This document shows positions 43,071-52,900 of a stretch of DNA of 64,000 nucleotides, piece after piece. The translations under genes were made by a program, and so were the position numbers. Within the stretch, counting starts at the first letter, position 1, and each line of letters begins with the position of its first letter. The notes below the pieces were generated by a model. It worked only from the letters and a program-made list of their open reading frames with translations. It was not told the origin of the DNA and did not search any database. Origin of the DNA: Megalonaias nervosa (taxonomy: Eukaryota; Mollusca; Bivalvia; Unionida; Unionidae); contig JAECUM010012921.1 in NCBI GenBank assembly GCA_016617855.1, forward strand, positions 21,187-85,186, in the 5' to 3' direction.

Positions 43071-43448
43071 CTACTGCGGCGCTGTTACTTTAGATATTAA
43101 TTTTTGTATAATTTGTTCTCCTCGTGGCGATAAAAGCTTTTTTGTCGTTGTTATCATTGCGCGTTGAGTTTCTTTTGTTGGTGCTATTTCTGAAATAGCT
43201 TGTTTGATTGTCGGTATACCACGTTGCGGTAATCCGCTTTGCGGTGCGCCTTTTATTTTATCAGCTATTTTTTGCCCAACGGCAGTTCCAGCAGCAGATG
43301 CAGCTCCAGTTGCAAAAGCTTTCGTTGCGTCAAGTGCAATTCGTGCAACTTTATGAGCTATTCCTGGAATATTTTTCATAATTTTAGCAAATATATTTCC
43401 TAAAAATCCTCCTACTATTTTTCTTCTATAAACTTTTTTCTGTTTCAT
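43071..43448 (-). CDS. Basic Gly/Ala-rich virion protein (Polinton D)
   Basis: Intact 125 residues. Basic start MKQKKVYRRKIVGGFLGNIF, amphipathic helix (AKIMKNIPGIAHKVARIALD), then Ala/Gly-rich ATGAASAAGTAVG and a Lys-rich helical end. It sits between penton and capsid genes; its ATG at 43448 overlaps the penton stop region, typical of co-oriented compact genes. A DNA-binding core or minor capsid protein is the likely type, from composition and place. No enzyme motif. Confidence 0.65.
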   Translation of the reverse strand: MKQKKVYRRKIVGGFLGNIFAKIMKNIPGIAHKVARIALDATKAFATGAASAAGTAVGQKIADKIKGAPQSGLPQRGIPTIKQAISEIAPTKETQRAMITTTKKLLSPRGEQIIQKLISKVTAPQ

Positions 43449-44271
43449 TATATCTGAGGTTGTATAATTTTGTTGTCAAATCTTTCAGAAAATATGTTTA
43501 CTATAGCTCGCGCCTGCGCAACGCGTAGGTGTAAATAATAAGTAACAATTTCATTATTAAAATCTAACTGTCTTCCAGACTGATCTGTCAACTGCATATT
43601 TACTTCTGTTATTTGATTTTCAACATTTAGCGGATAATAAATAATATGACGCGGAATAATTTGCATAAGATAACCAGGTGGAACGTCCGGTGAAAAACTG
43701 TATATCGTTTGACCTTTGCTGCCTTTAGCTGAATAAGATCCAGATGCAATAGAGCAATTTACCGAGATTGTGTTTACTTCACTTATATTTACCGGATAAC
43801 ACCGTCATATGTTATGGGATCATCAAAAGAAAAATAATTTATATGATCAAATCCAATTAGTGGCGCGATACTTGTTGGTGATAAAAGACTAAATATATAT
43901 TTTTTTAATGTCATTCTGGCGCGTAACGTATTATAATTTGGTGTAAGTTCAAAACTATCAGCGATTATACCATTTTTTGATATTAATTCTTTTACTATTT
44001 TATTTAAATCAGTTCTGTTGTAGGCTCCTTGTGGAATTTTAATTGATATCCATTTTCGATATATTGGAGAATGTGGATCATTACTACTAATTGTAAATTC
44101 ATCATTTATTCCAGTTTTTACATTAGCCACAGCATTCCAACAAGTGCAGGAAATAAGTCCAATTTCATATCGTTTTTCACGATCTAGTTCTATTGGCGGA
44201 ATATACTTTACTGAAAAATTTGCGCTATCTTTATCAGATTGGCTAGAGTCTAGTAATAACGTTGCTGACAT
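43448..44271 (-). pseudogene. Penton (minor capsid) protein with one frameshift (Polinton D)
   Basis: The start at 44271 gives MSATLLLDSSQSDKDSANF and the blocks FSVKYIPPIELDREK, YEIGLISCTCWNAV and SIKIPQGAYNRTDL; the frame closes at 43789. The C-terminal half continues in another frame through 43448 with SEVNTISVNCSIASGSYS, DVPPGYLMQIIPRHIIYYPL and VTYYLHLRV, classical words of Polinton penton C-termini. The slip lies at about 43789-43800. Combined length of about 275 residues is normal. Single jelly-roll pentons fill the capsid vertices. The second half has no upstream ATG of its own until 43666, so it is not a separate gene. Confidence 0.85.
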
Positions 44272-44293
44272 TTATTATTATATTTTTATAAAA

Positions 44294-45811
44294 TTAAATC
44301 GCCGCGATTAAGTCGCCTTGATCTGATATCAAATCAAGGTGTAAAGTTTGGTATTCGTCAGATGTTAATAAATTTTCCGATCTCAAATTATCAAGTATGT
44401 CAATAATTTCATTGTCAATTTCAGCACCAACATTTCCAGCTTCTTTTGATGATATCAATAGCATTAATCTGCCAATCATTTCAGTAACTGATGAAAATAT
44501 TCTAACACCTGTTCCTGTTTTTTCTAAAAGTTTTTTTAATCGCTCATTATCATAATGTTCAAATAATTTTTTAAAAGTGTACCCTCTTTCAGCATATTTT
44601 TTATCTCTAAATTTTGATGCAGTAGTTTTAAAAACAGTAGCAATAGTATCATTTCTACCTTTTTCAAAAAGTTCTTCAATATTTTCCATTGGGGCTGTAT
44701 CAATTTCTTTATAAGCTCCTCTACCTTTTTCTATGATATTTTTTAATTTTTTAATGAGATCATTGTAGTCTTCTTCTTCCCAATTATATATATATATTAT
44801 CAACGTCAGAAATGTCATTTTCTTTCATAAAAGCAAAATATTCTGATGATATTATTTCTTCTTTTGCATTGTCTTTATATTCATCACGATTTCTTTTATA
44901 TTCACGTTCTGAACTCAATAAATCCTCTTCGGTTATTATAGAGCTGGTAGTGTATATGCTGATTCTTCTTGTTTTCATCCAATAATTTTGCTTCATTAAT
45001 TAAGCTGCGAAGGTGACTATCACTACGGTATTGTTTATTTCTTATATTATTAATAGCCTCAATATAAAGATCAGCGATAATTCCATGTCGATATAATTTA
45101 ATGTCATTATAGTAATTTTTATTTTCTAAAACTACTTTGCTGAGATGCTCATCACCCTCTTTTTTTATTTCTTTTAATTTTGCAATTTTTTCGTCAGCTT
45201 TAAATTCATCTTTTCCAACATTATGTATTCTCACACCACTAAATTCACTATATTTTTCATTAAAATCTTTATATTCGTTATCTCTTATTTTGCTATCTAT
45301 ATTTGATAAATCATGGTCAAATCTTCTTTTTTCTTCTCTCTTTCTTCTAAGTTCTTCTTCTTGTTCTAACCTTTTCTCAATCGGTCCAACTACTACTGCT
45401 TCTGCTAATATTTGTTGAAGTTCCAGTGGATTATTCAACAACCTTCTTAGTTCAGTTTGTCTTGCAGCAGGATCAGCGATATTTGCTACAAGTGCCTCAG
45501 CTAATTTTAGTTTCTCCGCATCAGATCTGGTAATAATTCCTCTAGCAGCTGTTTCTTGTTGTTCTTTAACTAGTCCGAGTAAACCTCTTTCTTGTATTTT
45601 TTTAACTTCTTCTTCTGATAATCGTTTCGTTTCAGGTTGTTTTCCAAGCAAAGCTTCAGTAACTGGCTTGAGAGCGGCGGCTGTTGTTTCTGCTACAACC
45701 ACTTGGCCACGTCATGCTTGCTGTACTAGCTGTTTAAATCTTGCCTGAGACTGAGCAAGTTTTTTTTAGATCTTCTATATGTTTTCTGTACTTTGCTTGT
45801 CTTTCAATTAA
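44294..45811 (-). pseudogene. Coiled-coil virion-module protein, several frameshifts and lost start (Polinton D)
   Basis: Begins near 45811 with IERQAKYRKHIEDL, where the homologue in element A has MIE; here the ATG position reads TTA. A frame change follows in an A8 run (45761-45768). 44902-45702 is a long helical stretch: ARGIITRSDAEKLKLAEALV, ARQTELRRLLNNPLELQQIL, and a Glu/Arg coiled coil (EKRLEQEEELRRKREEKRR). 44784-44996 and 44294-44818 follow in other frames; the end carries SSKEAGNVGAEIDNEIIDIL as in element A. About 500 residues in all. Conserved in place in A, B and D. Structural or scaffold role is inferred. Confidence 0.65.
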
Positions 45812-45916
45812 TTATATACTATTTTGTATAAAAATTACTGTAGATATTTTTCAATACAACATCGAAACATTTTACTCGTATCATTTGTTAATTTATCAAA
45901 CAAAAAAAAGTCGTAT

Positions 45917-46513
45917 TTATTTTATAGTTGCTTGATGATATAGTTCAATAAATTTATCTTTTGTTACATCACCACATTGCTCGTTCGCGATATTTCTAAC
46001 ATCGACATTGTCAAGTCCTGGAAATAATATAAAACAACCAGTATTTCGCCTAATAAATCTATCAACGTTATAAAAACCCTGAGCGAGATAAATAGAATTA
46101 CATTTCTTATTTCGCGACAGTGAAAAATACGATCTGATTTTATTCATTTCCTCATTGTTTAGCGGAATATCATCAAAAACAACTATCTTGTGTTCGGACG
46201 AATCAAGTTGATTAACTGGAATAAGTTCTTCTGGTTGTTTGATAATAAAAAAATCTTCGCCAGCTTCAAGATCATCACGAAGTTTGTCATTATAATTGTT
46301 AAGTAGCTCGTACTTATCCTGTTGAGGATTAATCGTATAAATATAAACGCGATCGTAGTTAAAATTATCTCCTAGAAGTAAATTGATAAGCAAGTTTGTT
46401 TTTCCCGATCCGGTTCTCCCAACGATAAGATAATGACAATCTGGAAGTTCATTGTTATGTTTATGTTTCACCGAACGTTCTGTATCAAAATTAAATATCG
46501 ATGATTTTGCCAT
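45917..46513 (-). CDS. Genome-packaging ATPase, FtsK/HerA type (Polinton D)
   Basis: Intact 198 residues. Walker A in YLIVGRTGSGKTNLLINLLL (about residues 27-45), Walker B in HKIVVFDDIP (about 107-116), then a sensor-like region (SRNKKCNSIYLAQGFYNVDR) with the conserved Gln, and RRNTGCFILFPG. This is the A32-like packaging ATPase of Polintons, adintoviruses and relatives, which pumps DNA into the preformed capsid. Its start is 52 bp from the plus-strand fibre start, so the two genes diverge from a short AT-rich spacer. All key residues are present. Confidence 0.92.
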   Translation of the reverse strand: MAKSSIFNFDTERSVKHKHNNELPDCHYLIVGRTGSGKTNLLINLLLGDNFNYDRVYIYTINPQQDKYELLNNYNDKLRDDLEAGEDFFIIKQPEELIPVNQLDSSEHKIVVFDDIPLNNEEMNKIRSYFSLSRNKKCNSIYLAQGFYNVDRFIRRNTGCFILFPGLDNVDVRNIANEQCGDVTKDKFIELYHQATIK

Positions 46514-46565
46514 TATTGTTATATAATTTTATGCTATATAATTTTTGTCAAACGATAAATAAATA

Positions 46566-47786
46566 ATGAGTTTTTATTCAAAATTTGGGACATTAGTAGG
46601 AGATTCAACAGCTGAAAGTACAACAGACGGCAAGGTTGATTTATCAGGCTATCTAAAAAAATCCGGCGACACAATGACGGGAAACTTGTTTACGTCAAAT
46701 CAACGAGTATTAGGGTTAGAAACAGATTATCCACCAATAAATGCTGTTAATACACAAGCCGTTAGTTATGCACAACTTAAATTAGTCGACAATAATAAAC
46801 TAGATAAAACTGGTGGAACTTTAAGCGGTAACTTAGATATGTCAGGAAAAAAAATTATAAATTTAGAGACCAGGTATCCGCCAGCAAACTTAAATCAAAC
46901 TCAAGCGGTAAGTTATTTGCAGTTAAAGTATGTTGATGATAACAAACTTGATAAAATAGGTGGGACAGTTACAGGTAATATTATCATGTCGGGAAAAAAA
47001 ATTACATACCTTGGAGACCCAACTGCAGAATCAGACGCAGCAACAAAAAAATACGTCGATGATCAAGAATCTAAGTATGTGTTAGTGCGTGGTGGTATAA
47101 TGCGCGCATTCCTCAACATGAACAATAATGGTATTAATAATCTCAGAACACCAGAAACAGATTTTGACGCAGCAACAAAGAAATACGTCGACGATAGCAA
47201 CATTAAGATCGCTAGCGATCAAGTGAAATCATTAACAATAGTTAATAATGAAATGACTGCATTTAGAACTGATTTTTCCAATCACGTACAAACGTTCCTG
47301 AATTTTCGTAGAAATATAAACAAATCTGTTAATGAATTTTTTGGAAGTCCAGCGGTTGTAGATATTAAACTTGCTGATATTAACATAAAACTAAACGATA
47401 TTATTAACGGAATTCCTAATATCATCGAAAAAACAAATTTAGTAACAGAGTTACTTACTAAAATTCCTCACAAGCAGATCTTCAACGTAGTATACACAGT
47501 AGCATCAGGATTAGGAGTATGGACACTGCAAGATAACACTCTCAAACATACCGCAGAAGTCACTGGTATATATAGGCTGTCCATATTTAGCATTGCAAAA
47601 TTCAGTATATTTACTACATTTTCATGGCGTCATTCAATCGATACTTTTTCTGGAGTTGTATCTGTTATAATAAATAAAGATGCTGAAGAAACATTTCTAC
47701 TGGAAGCATCTGATAAAAAATTAACCAGAGCATTATACTGGTGGTGTTTGGAATTTGTATGTGAAACTCCTCAATTAGTTACCTAG
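46566..47786 (+). CDS. Fibre-like attachment protein with phage-type stalk repeats (Polinton D)
   Basis: Intact 406 residues. Residues about 25-215 hold four repeats of roughly 50 residues, each with a (S/T)G(D/G)TxxGNLxMSxxKIxxL strand block followed by a (D)AATKKYVDD- or QAVSYxQLKxVDDN-type helix. This layout is the same as in phage tail-fibre and adintovirus fibre stalks. Then comes a helical stretch (SLTIVNNEMTAFRTDFSN to GIPNIIEKTNLVTELLTK) and a beta-rich C-terminal head (about 305-406) with GIYRLSIFSIAKF and RALYWWCLEF. The head also occurs in element A. The role is cell attachment, inferred from architecture. Only it and its downstream partner are plus-strand in the virion module. Confidence 0.8.
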   Translation: MSFYSKFGTLVGDSTAESTTDGKVDLSGYLKKSGDTMTGNLFTSNQRVLGLETDYPPINAVNTQAVSYAQLKLVDNNKLDKTGGTLSGNLDMSGKKIINLETRYPPANLNQTQAVSYLQLKYVDDNKLDKIGGTVTGNIIMSGKKITYLGDPTAESDAATKKYVDDQESKYVLVRGGIMRAFLNMNNNGINNLRTPETDFDAATKKYVDDSNIKIASDQVKSLTIVNNEMTAFRTDFSNHVQTFLNFRRNINKSVNEFFGSPAVVDIKLADINIKLNDIINGIPNIIEKTNLVTELLTKIPHKQIFNVVYTVASGLGVWTLQDNTLKHTAEVTGIYRLSIFSIAKFSIFTTFSWRHSIDTFSGVVSVIINKDAEETFLLEASDKKLTRALYWWCLEFVCETPQLVT

Positions 47787-47815
47787 ATGACACTATTGTA
47801 AAGAAATATTATATA

Positions 47816-48315
47816 ATGAAAAAAATATAGTCGATTTTAATCATATTTCAGAAAACATTCCAAAACAAGATGTGGACGCCTTAATGCAATATTATAAATA
47901 TTATCATAAAAAACTTTGGTGCATAAAAAAATGTTACAAATACTATACCAAAATACTTCGAGTAATATCATATTTACCTCTGATCATGACTAGCTCTGGT
48001 ATAATTTCAAGTGGCGCATCATTAAACCCGTTTTTGTTAATAATATCTGGTGTTGGTGTTTCTCTTGCAACAGCTTGTAAAAAATTGAGCCTCGACTCGC
48101 GACTAAAAAAAGATGCTTGTAAAACAGCAAGTATCACCTATAAAAAATTACTTGATCAGATTCGATCTTACTTGCGGGGTATAAAATATGATATGGACTA
48201 TTTAATGCGCGAGTTTCGTATCATTGACAGTATGTTAACAGATATTCTGCCAATGAGAGTTAGCAGGTATGAAAAAGATTATAATAAAATATGGGTTACA
48301 ACAGTAGATGTTTAA
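47816..48315 (+). pseudogene. Membrane protein partner of the fibre (Polinton D), start frameshifted
   Basis: An ATG at 47816 is followed by an A7 run; one base there separates it from the long open frame (NIVDFNHISENIPKQDVDAL onward). The frame continues with a Tyr/Lys-rich part (YYKYYHKKLWCIKKCYKYYT), two hydrophobic segments (VISYLPLIMTSSGIIS and NPFLLIISGVGVSLAT) and a charged helical end (KKLLDQIRSYLRGIKYDMDY). About 160 residues. It follows the fibre by 29 bp and ends 15 bp inside the start of the right inverted repeat region. Element A has the same fibre-then-membrane-protein pair. Function unknown. Confidence 0.6.
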
Positions 48316-48607
48316 TTTTGTCTTTTAGTTTAGAAATATCGTTATCAAATAAAATATCAACCATATTATCAATAAATGTCATCACATCATCTGCCCAACC
48401 CGTTATTCTCACATCATTTTCAGTCGCGAATAACCAAACTGATCCATATTTTGGCGATATATGATATCCAACTTTTTTAATACAACCGCTTATTATTTTA
48501 GATTTTATACCAGTATAACCTGAGGCTGATTTGATGGAATTAAATCTCTTACAAAATCTGTTTGTCAGATCAAATCCAACATGTCGGGGTGGATGATAAA
48601 AGGACAT
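48296..48607 (-). CDS. Gene inside the right inverted repeat, 103 residues, open copy
   Basis: The start at 48607 gives MSFYHPPRHVGFDLTNRFCK, then SASGYTGIKSKIISGCIKKV, YHISPKYGSVWLFATENDV, and an acidic helical end (WADDVMTFIDNMVDILFDND). Most of it lies in the terminal repeat and is duplicated at the left end, but the last dozen residues differ because they extend past the repeat into unique DNA. TATATAATG precedes the start. A gene in the terminal repeat would be present twice and could act on the ends. Not recognised. Confidence 0.65.
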   Translation of the reverse strand: MSFYHPPRHVGFDLTNRFCKRFNSIKSASGYTGIKSKIISGCIKKVGYHISPKYGSVWLFATENDVRITGWADDVMTFIDNMVDILFDNDISKLKDKIKHLLL

Positions 48608-48861
48608 TATATATAATATTTTATTGTTTAATATAAATTTTGTCTAAAACTATAAAAATAATTTCTTGAGTGTAATAGTAGTATATGTAATTGAGTTGTT
48701 TCTATCTCAGAGACACCCCTACCCCAACAAAACATATTTTTGTCAGAAATATGAAAGTCGTCATTTTAAGCTAAAAAAGGCTGCTGACAAAAATGCTAAC
48801 GTATAACGTTTTGGGGGGTAGGGGGTCTCTGAAATAGAAACCTCATATTACATATACTACT
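48330..48861. repeat. Right terminal inverted repeat of element D
   Basis: Reverse complement of 30401-30934, with the outer end reading CATATACTACT on the plus strand. Contains the open copy of the repeat-coded gene and a G-rich stretch GGGGGGTAGGGGGTCTC near 48810. Confidence 0.93.
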
Positions 48862-50990
48862 CTTGTGACAAATATTGCAGCAATTACAATCCCTGTTTCT
48901 GAAACATATCAACCCATAGCATTTCGATAAACAAAACCCATTCTTCACCCTTGTCCAGTTTCGCCTAACATAGTTATCAAACGGAACCTCATTAAGAATT
49001 AATCAAGTCCCAAAGATATTTTTTAAAGTACATGCATTCTCAACGTGCCACGGATTTAATTCCATGCACAATCACATGCATCAACTTAAAATTGGTTTGT
49101 GTTCCGATGACATCTACAAAATTCACACTGTCACAACATGTATTCTGAAAGAGACGCAAATAATTGACAAAAATGTGTATAACCATAACGCTGAATCACG
49201 TAATTTGGCTGAATGTTCCAACAAATGTTTATGGAATCTATCGCTTGCAATGATTTATTTCAGGATACATGCATACTATAGTACAGTACAGAACCTTGAT
49301 AAGTCATATATTTGTAGACCAGTTTCTGCTGTAGAGAGTCGTTAAGTGACAAATAATATTTTAAGACGAGATTCTTGTCATTTTAAATATTTTCCATCGC
49401 TTTCTGTGTAAGTTTGGACATGGTTCGATCGTTTGATAACTTTAATCCAAAAAAAAAAGAAATATCAATTAAAAAAGCATTTTATCGCCTATCGCAAATG
49501 ACAGAGAACATGGTCAGTAATTCTCAAAAGGTCTTTTCTTCGCTGCTTTCTTCGAAATGAACTGAGATATGGATGAAGTAGATGGACACTATACTGGTAC
49601 GTGTTTATTGCCGCTTAATAAATTAAACCTTGAGCCAAACCTTATTAGACTAAAGATTTAAAGACGCTAAAAGTACGCAAGAAATGAACAATTCGGTTAT
49701 TTAAGGGTCGACATAAAGCATGGCACGCGTGTTATATTTTGAGTATAAAAGCTAAGATAGGTTCCGACTGTGAAAACGGAGGAAATTAAAAACTATTTTG
49801 AAAGAACATACACAGAAATTGATAATTAATTTTTTTAAAGTTATTAAACTCAGCAAAGTCAGGACGAAATATGGTTTTCTTGGAAATAGTTGTTTATGGC
49901 AAAGTTGATTGTTTAAATAGAGAATTTTCTGATGGATTTGCAGTTTTGTCAACGTATTTTTGACATAGTTGCAGTTCGAAATAGTGTTACTCCAGCTAAG
50001 GTTATTTTGTCAAATATGTAAAGACACTCTAAAATAAGACATTACTTTAAATGATGTTTCAAGCAATCTGAGTATAGTTTGCTTCATTACAAGTCTACTT
50101 TTTAATCGGAAACAAATATATTATCCAGTCTGCTTCTGTTAAGCTCTGCGTTCAAATAATCTGCGTTCAACAAAGAAAACAGAAGAAGCGTGCAGGGACG
50201 GAAGGATTACATTTGCGCTATAATGGAATTTGATGTGAGACCCAATAATTTTCATCAAGGTTGTATAAGAAAGTTGATTGTCTAAATAAGATACAGAATA
50301 TTCTAGTTACATAGATACAGGGTTTACCTAAGCAAGCACAGTCTGATATGTTTAATCTCTGACTGGGTTAACTAAACTCCCGGTAGAGGTAAAGAAAACG
50401 ACTTGTCCCGATGTGCAACTTCCAGGGCGCGGGCCGGATAAGCGATTTTTAAAACCACACCCTATGACGTAAAAAGCGGATAAAGACTGGTTGCGGGCCA
50501 TATGTTGTTGTACATGCCTCATGTAGAATCTCTAACAAAGCAAATGTTTCAAAGGAGGTATACTCACCTTATTTGTACTCGAGATGGCCGCCTAAGGTAT
50601 GCTTTATATTGGAGACATTTTAAGCATACCTCGATGCTTTAACTTATATGGAATACTGCAGAATTACGTAGAGAAAGAATTCAGCCACTGAAATCAATTT
50701 GGTGCAATTTGGTGAATGAAAAATTTGTCGACATCTACAATGAAACTCTAAAATACCCATTTTTATTATTATTCGGGCCAATCTATAACAAAACACTATA
50801 CAAATGAACGCAGCTTGGTTTGGGCAATTTCAAAACATTTTTGTTCTTAAAATAAAGTTTTAGATTAGATATCTAGATAAGGCAAGGACCCAACATCAAG
50901 CAGATAAATGTATCTATATAAATTAATTTATCATAATTTTATTATATTTTCGAATTGGAGCACGGAATATGTAATTAATAGTTTTTGAAA
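48862..50990. other. Host DNA, no genes seen
   Basis: Flank of the Polinton. AT-rich, with only short unrecognisable frames on both strands. A GGTGAGTATACC word (minus strand, about 50565-50578) resembles a splice donor, without a convincing exon before it. Confidence 0.5.
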
Positions 50991-50992
50991 TA

Positions 50993-51363
50993 GGCAGCTG
51001 TAAAACAGGACTTTTTACTCATTCTTTGGAATCTGTCATAAACACACAGTTGTAAAACAGGACTTTTTACTCATTCTTTGGAATCTGTCATAAACACACA
51101 GTTGTGAAACAGGACTTTTTACTCATTCTTTGGAATCTGTCATAAACACACAGTTGTGAAACAGGACTTTTTACTCATTCTTTGGCATCTGTCATAGACA
51201 CACAGTTGTGAAACAGGACTTTTTCCTCATTCTTTAGGACCTGCCATAAACACGCAGATATGAAACAGAAGACTTTTGACTCATTATTTAGGATCTGCCA
51301 TAAACACAGTTGTGAAACAGATGATGTTTGACTCATTCTTTGGGATGTGGCATAAATACACAA
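50993..51363. repeat. 52-bp minisatellite, about seven units
   Basis: Units of GTTGTAAAACAGGACTTTTT then ACTCATTCTTTGGAATCTGT CATAAACACACA, nearly identical at the left and increasingly diverged to the right. Confidence 0.92.
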
Positions 51364-51696
51364 CTTGCTGAATGTCAGTACAAACTATTCCAGTTTTGCA
51401 TCTTTTGATTAAATGCGCAGTTGACTGCAAGCAATGACAATGTCCTTTGCCTTGATTTGCCTGCTTGATTGTTAGTATAATTTAGTTTCTAACCAAGTGG
51501 ATATGATTGCTTTATATTTGTTATACAAAGCAGTTTGGAACATAATCTTCAGCATATCGCAAAATGTTTATTTGCATGATTGTCTGTATCGATTGATACG
51601 CAATACCTTTGGAGCTGTCGCAACATAGAGAAATAATGATCAGATAAACGTTACACTGAACGGCATGCATACTAAAAAGATTATTATACAATTTCA

Positions 51697-51699
<3 letters not shown>

Positions 51700-51779
<80 letters not shown>
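51700..51779. repeat. (TA)n microsatellite
   Basis: About 40 TA units with one AGTA interruption; the Tyr-Ile frames are artefacts. Confidence 0.95.
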
Positions 51780-51781
<2 letters not shown>

Positions 51782-51987
51782 ATGCGTGCGTTGACGCGTG
51801 CATGTGTATGTATGTACATGTATGTGTGCGTGGGCGAGTACTTGTATTTATGTATGTAAATGCATATTTGACCATTTTTCAACGATTTTAAAATTATGTT
51901 ACATTTTATTCTGATTTTTATACCATACTGTGTATCTCCTAGAGGGAAATAAAGGAATTGATGATGATAATACATGCATGCAGATCA

Positions 51988-51998
51988 CACACACACAC

Positions 51999-52039
<41 letters not shown>
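51988..52039. repeat. (AC)n-(AT)n-(GT)n palindromic microsatellite at the SINE tail
   Basis: ACACAC, ATATAT and GTGTGT blocks in series form a near-perfect palindrome; it borders the 3' end of the minus-strand SINE. Confidence 0.9.
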
Positions 52040-52040
<1 letters not shown>

Positions 52041-52346
52041 CTTGGATTTTTAACGTAGCTTTAAAGATATTTCAATCATATCGCCACCATGTCTGCACTG
52101 TGGCAGTTTAAAGTGATGTCTAACACTGAGGCATCATGCATCAGACATGTAGCATGATGTTCCACCCAGTCACATTATCCTGACACCAGACCGACCAGTC
52201 CTAGCACTAACCTCTTAATGCTGAGCGCCTAGCGAGGCAGCTGTAAGTACCATTTTTATAAGTCTTTGGTATGACTCGACTGGGGTTCGAACCCGCAACC
52301 TCCCGCATCCGAGGCGGACGCTCTAACCACTAGTCCATCGGAGCGG
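52040..52346 (-). mobile_element. tRNA-derived SINE, copy 1
   Basis: On the minus strand it starts CCGCTCCGATGGACTAGTGG and has TTAGAGCGTCCGCCTCGGAT and a perfect B box (GGGTTCGAACCCC), then a non-tRNA body of about 230 bp (CAGCTGCCTCGCTAGGCGCT, CATGCTACATGTCTG) and a CA-repeat tail. RNA polymerase III would start at the right end. The second copy at 60484-60790 is nearly identical in layout and length. Confidence 0.85.
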
Positions 52347-52547
52347 TTCAGACATATATCTAGACAGACAGACAAAAAATCTAGACAGTGAGACAAAGAG
52401 GCATAAGGACAAACATAAAGACTTACCAACTTATATACTTACTCACTTAGTCAATTACTAGTGGGTACATATGGCTGAGATATTATAATCCGCATCATGA
52501 GTGAACAATTCAACTCTACTTTATGGGAAAATACAGTGCTGAGTGTA

Positions 52548-52900
52548 ATGATAACAACGTATGAGCCATGAGTACAGGTGGTTAACAATTAATATGAACC
52601 ATGAGTACGCATGATTAACAATGAGTATGAGCCATGTGTACGGGGGTTTACAATGTGTATGAGCAATGAATACGCATGATTAACAATGAGTATGAGCCAT
52701 GAATACGCGTGGCTAACAATAAGTATGAGCCATGAGTACGGGTGGTTAACAATGTTTATGTTCCATGACTACCCGCGATTAACATTGAGTATGAGCCATG
52801 AGTAGGTGTGGTAACAATGAGTATGAGCTATGAATACGCGCGATTAACAATGAGTATGAGTCATGAGTATGTATTGAACAACGAGCATGAGCCATGACAG
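52548..52900. repeat. 33-bp minisatellite, about ten units
   Basis: Degenerate units of AACAATGAGTATGAGCCATG then AGTACGCGTGATT. Eleven codons long, but every unit contains TAA in one frame; no long reading frame survives. Confidence 0.9.

Larger units (their letters stand above)
30401..48861. mobile_element. Near-complete Polinton/Maverick element (element D), 18.46 kb
   Basis: Bounded by inverted repeats of about 530 bp that begin AGTAGTA on the left and end TACTACT on the right, in keeping with the AG...CT termini of Polintons. Inside are polymerase B, chromodomain integrase, protease, packaging ATPase, hexon-like capsid protein and penton: the full diagnostic set. The usual 6-bp target duplication is not visible (TATATA left, CTTGTG right), perhaps because the left flank is a microsatellite. 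The terminal repeats are nearly identical, suggesting recent insertion or conversion. Several genes are broken, so the copy looks non-autonomous unless the breaks are assembly errors. Confidence 0.95.

Noticed and set aside
30395..48867. 6-bp target-site duplication around element D
   Set aside because: Flanks are TATATA and CTTGTG; no match, so none is claimed.
50555..50600. Host first exon with GTGAGT donor on the minus strand
   Set aside because: No convincing coding sequence or acceptor nearby.
51684..51975. Tyr-Ile and Thr-His frames near the TA repeat
   Set aside because: Microsatellite artefacts without start context or other content.
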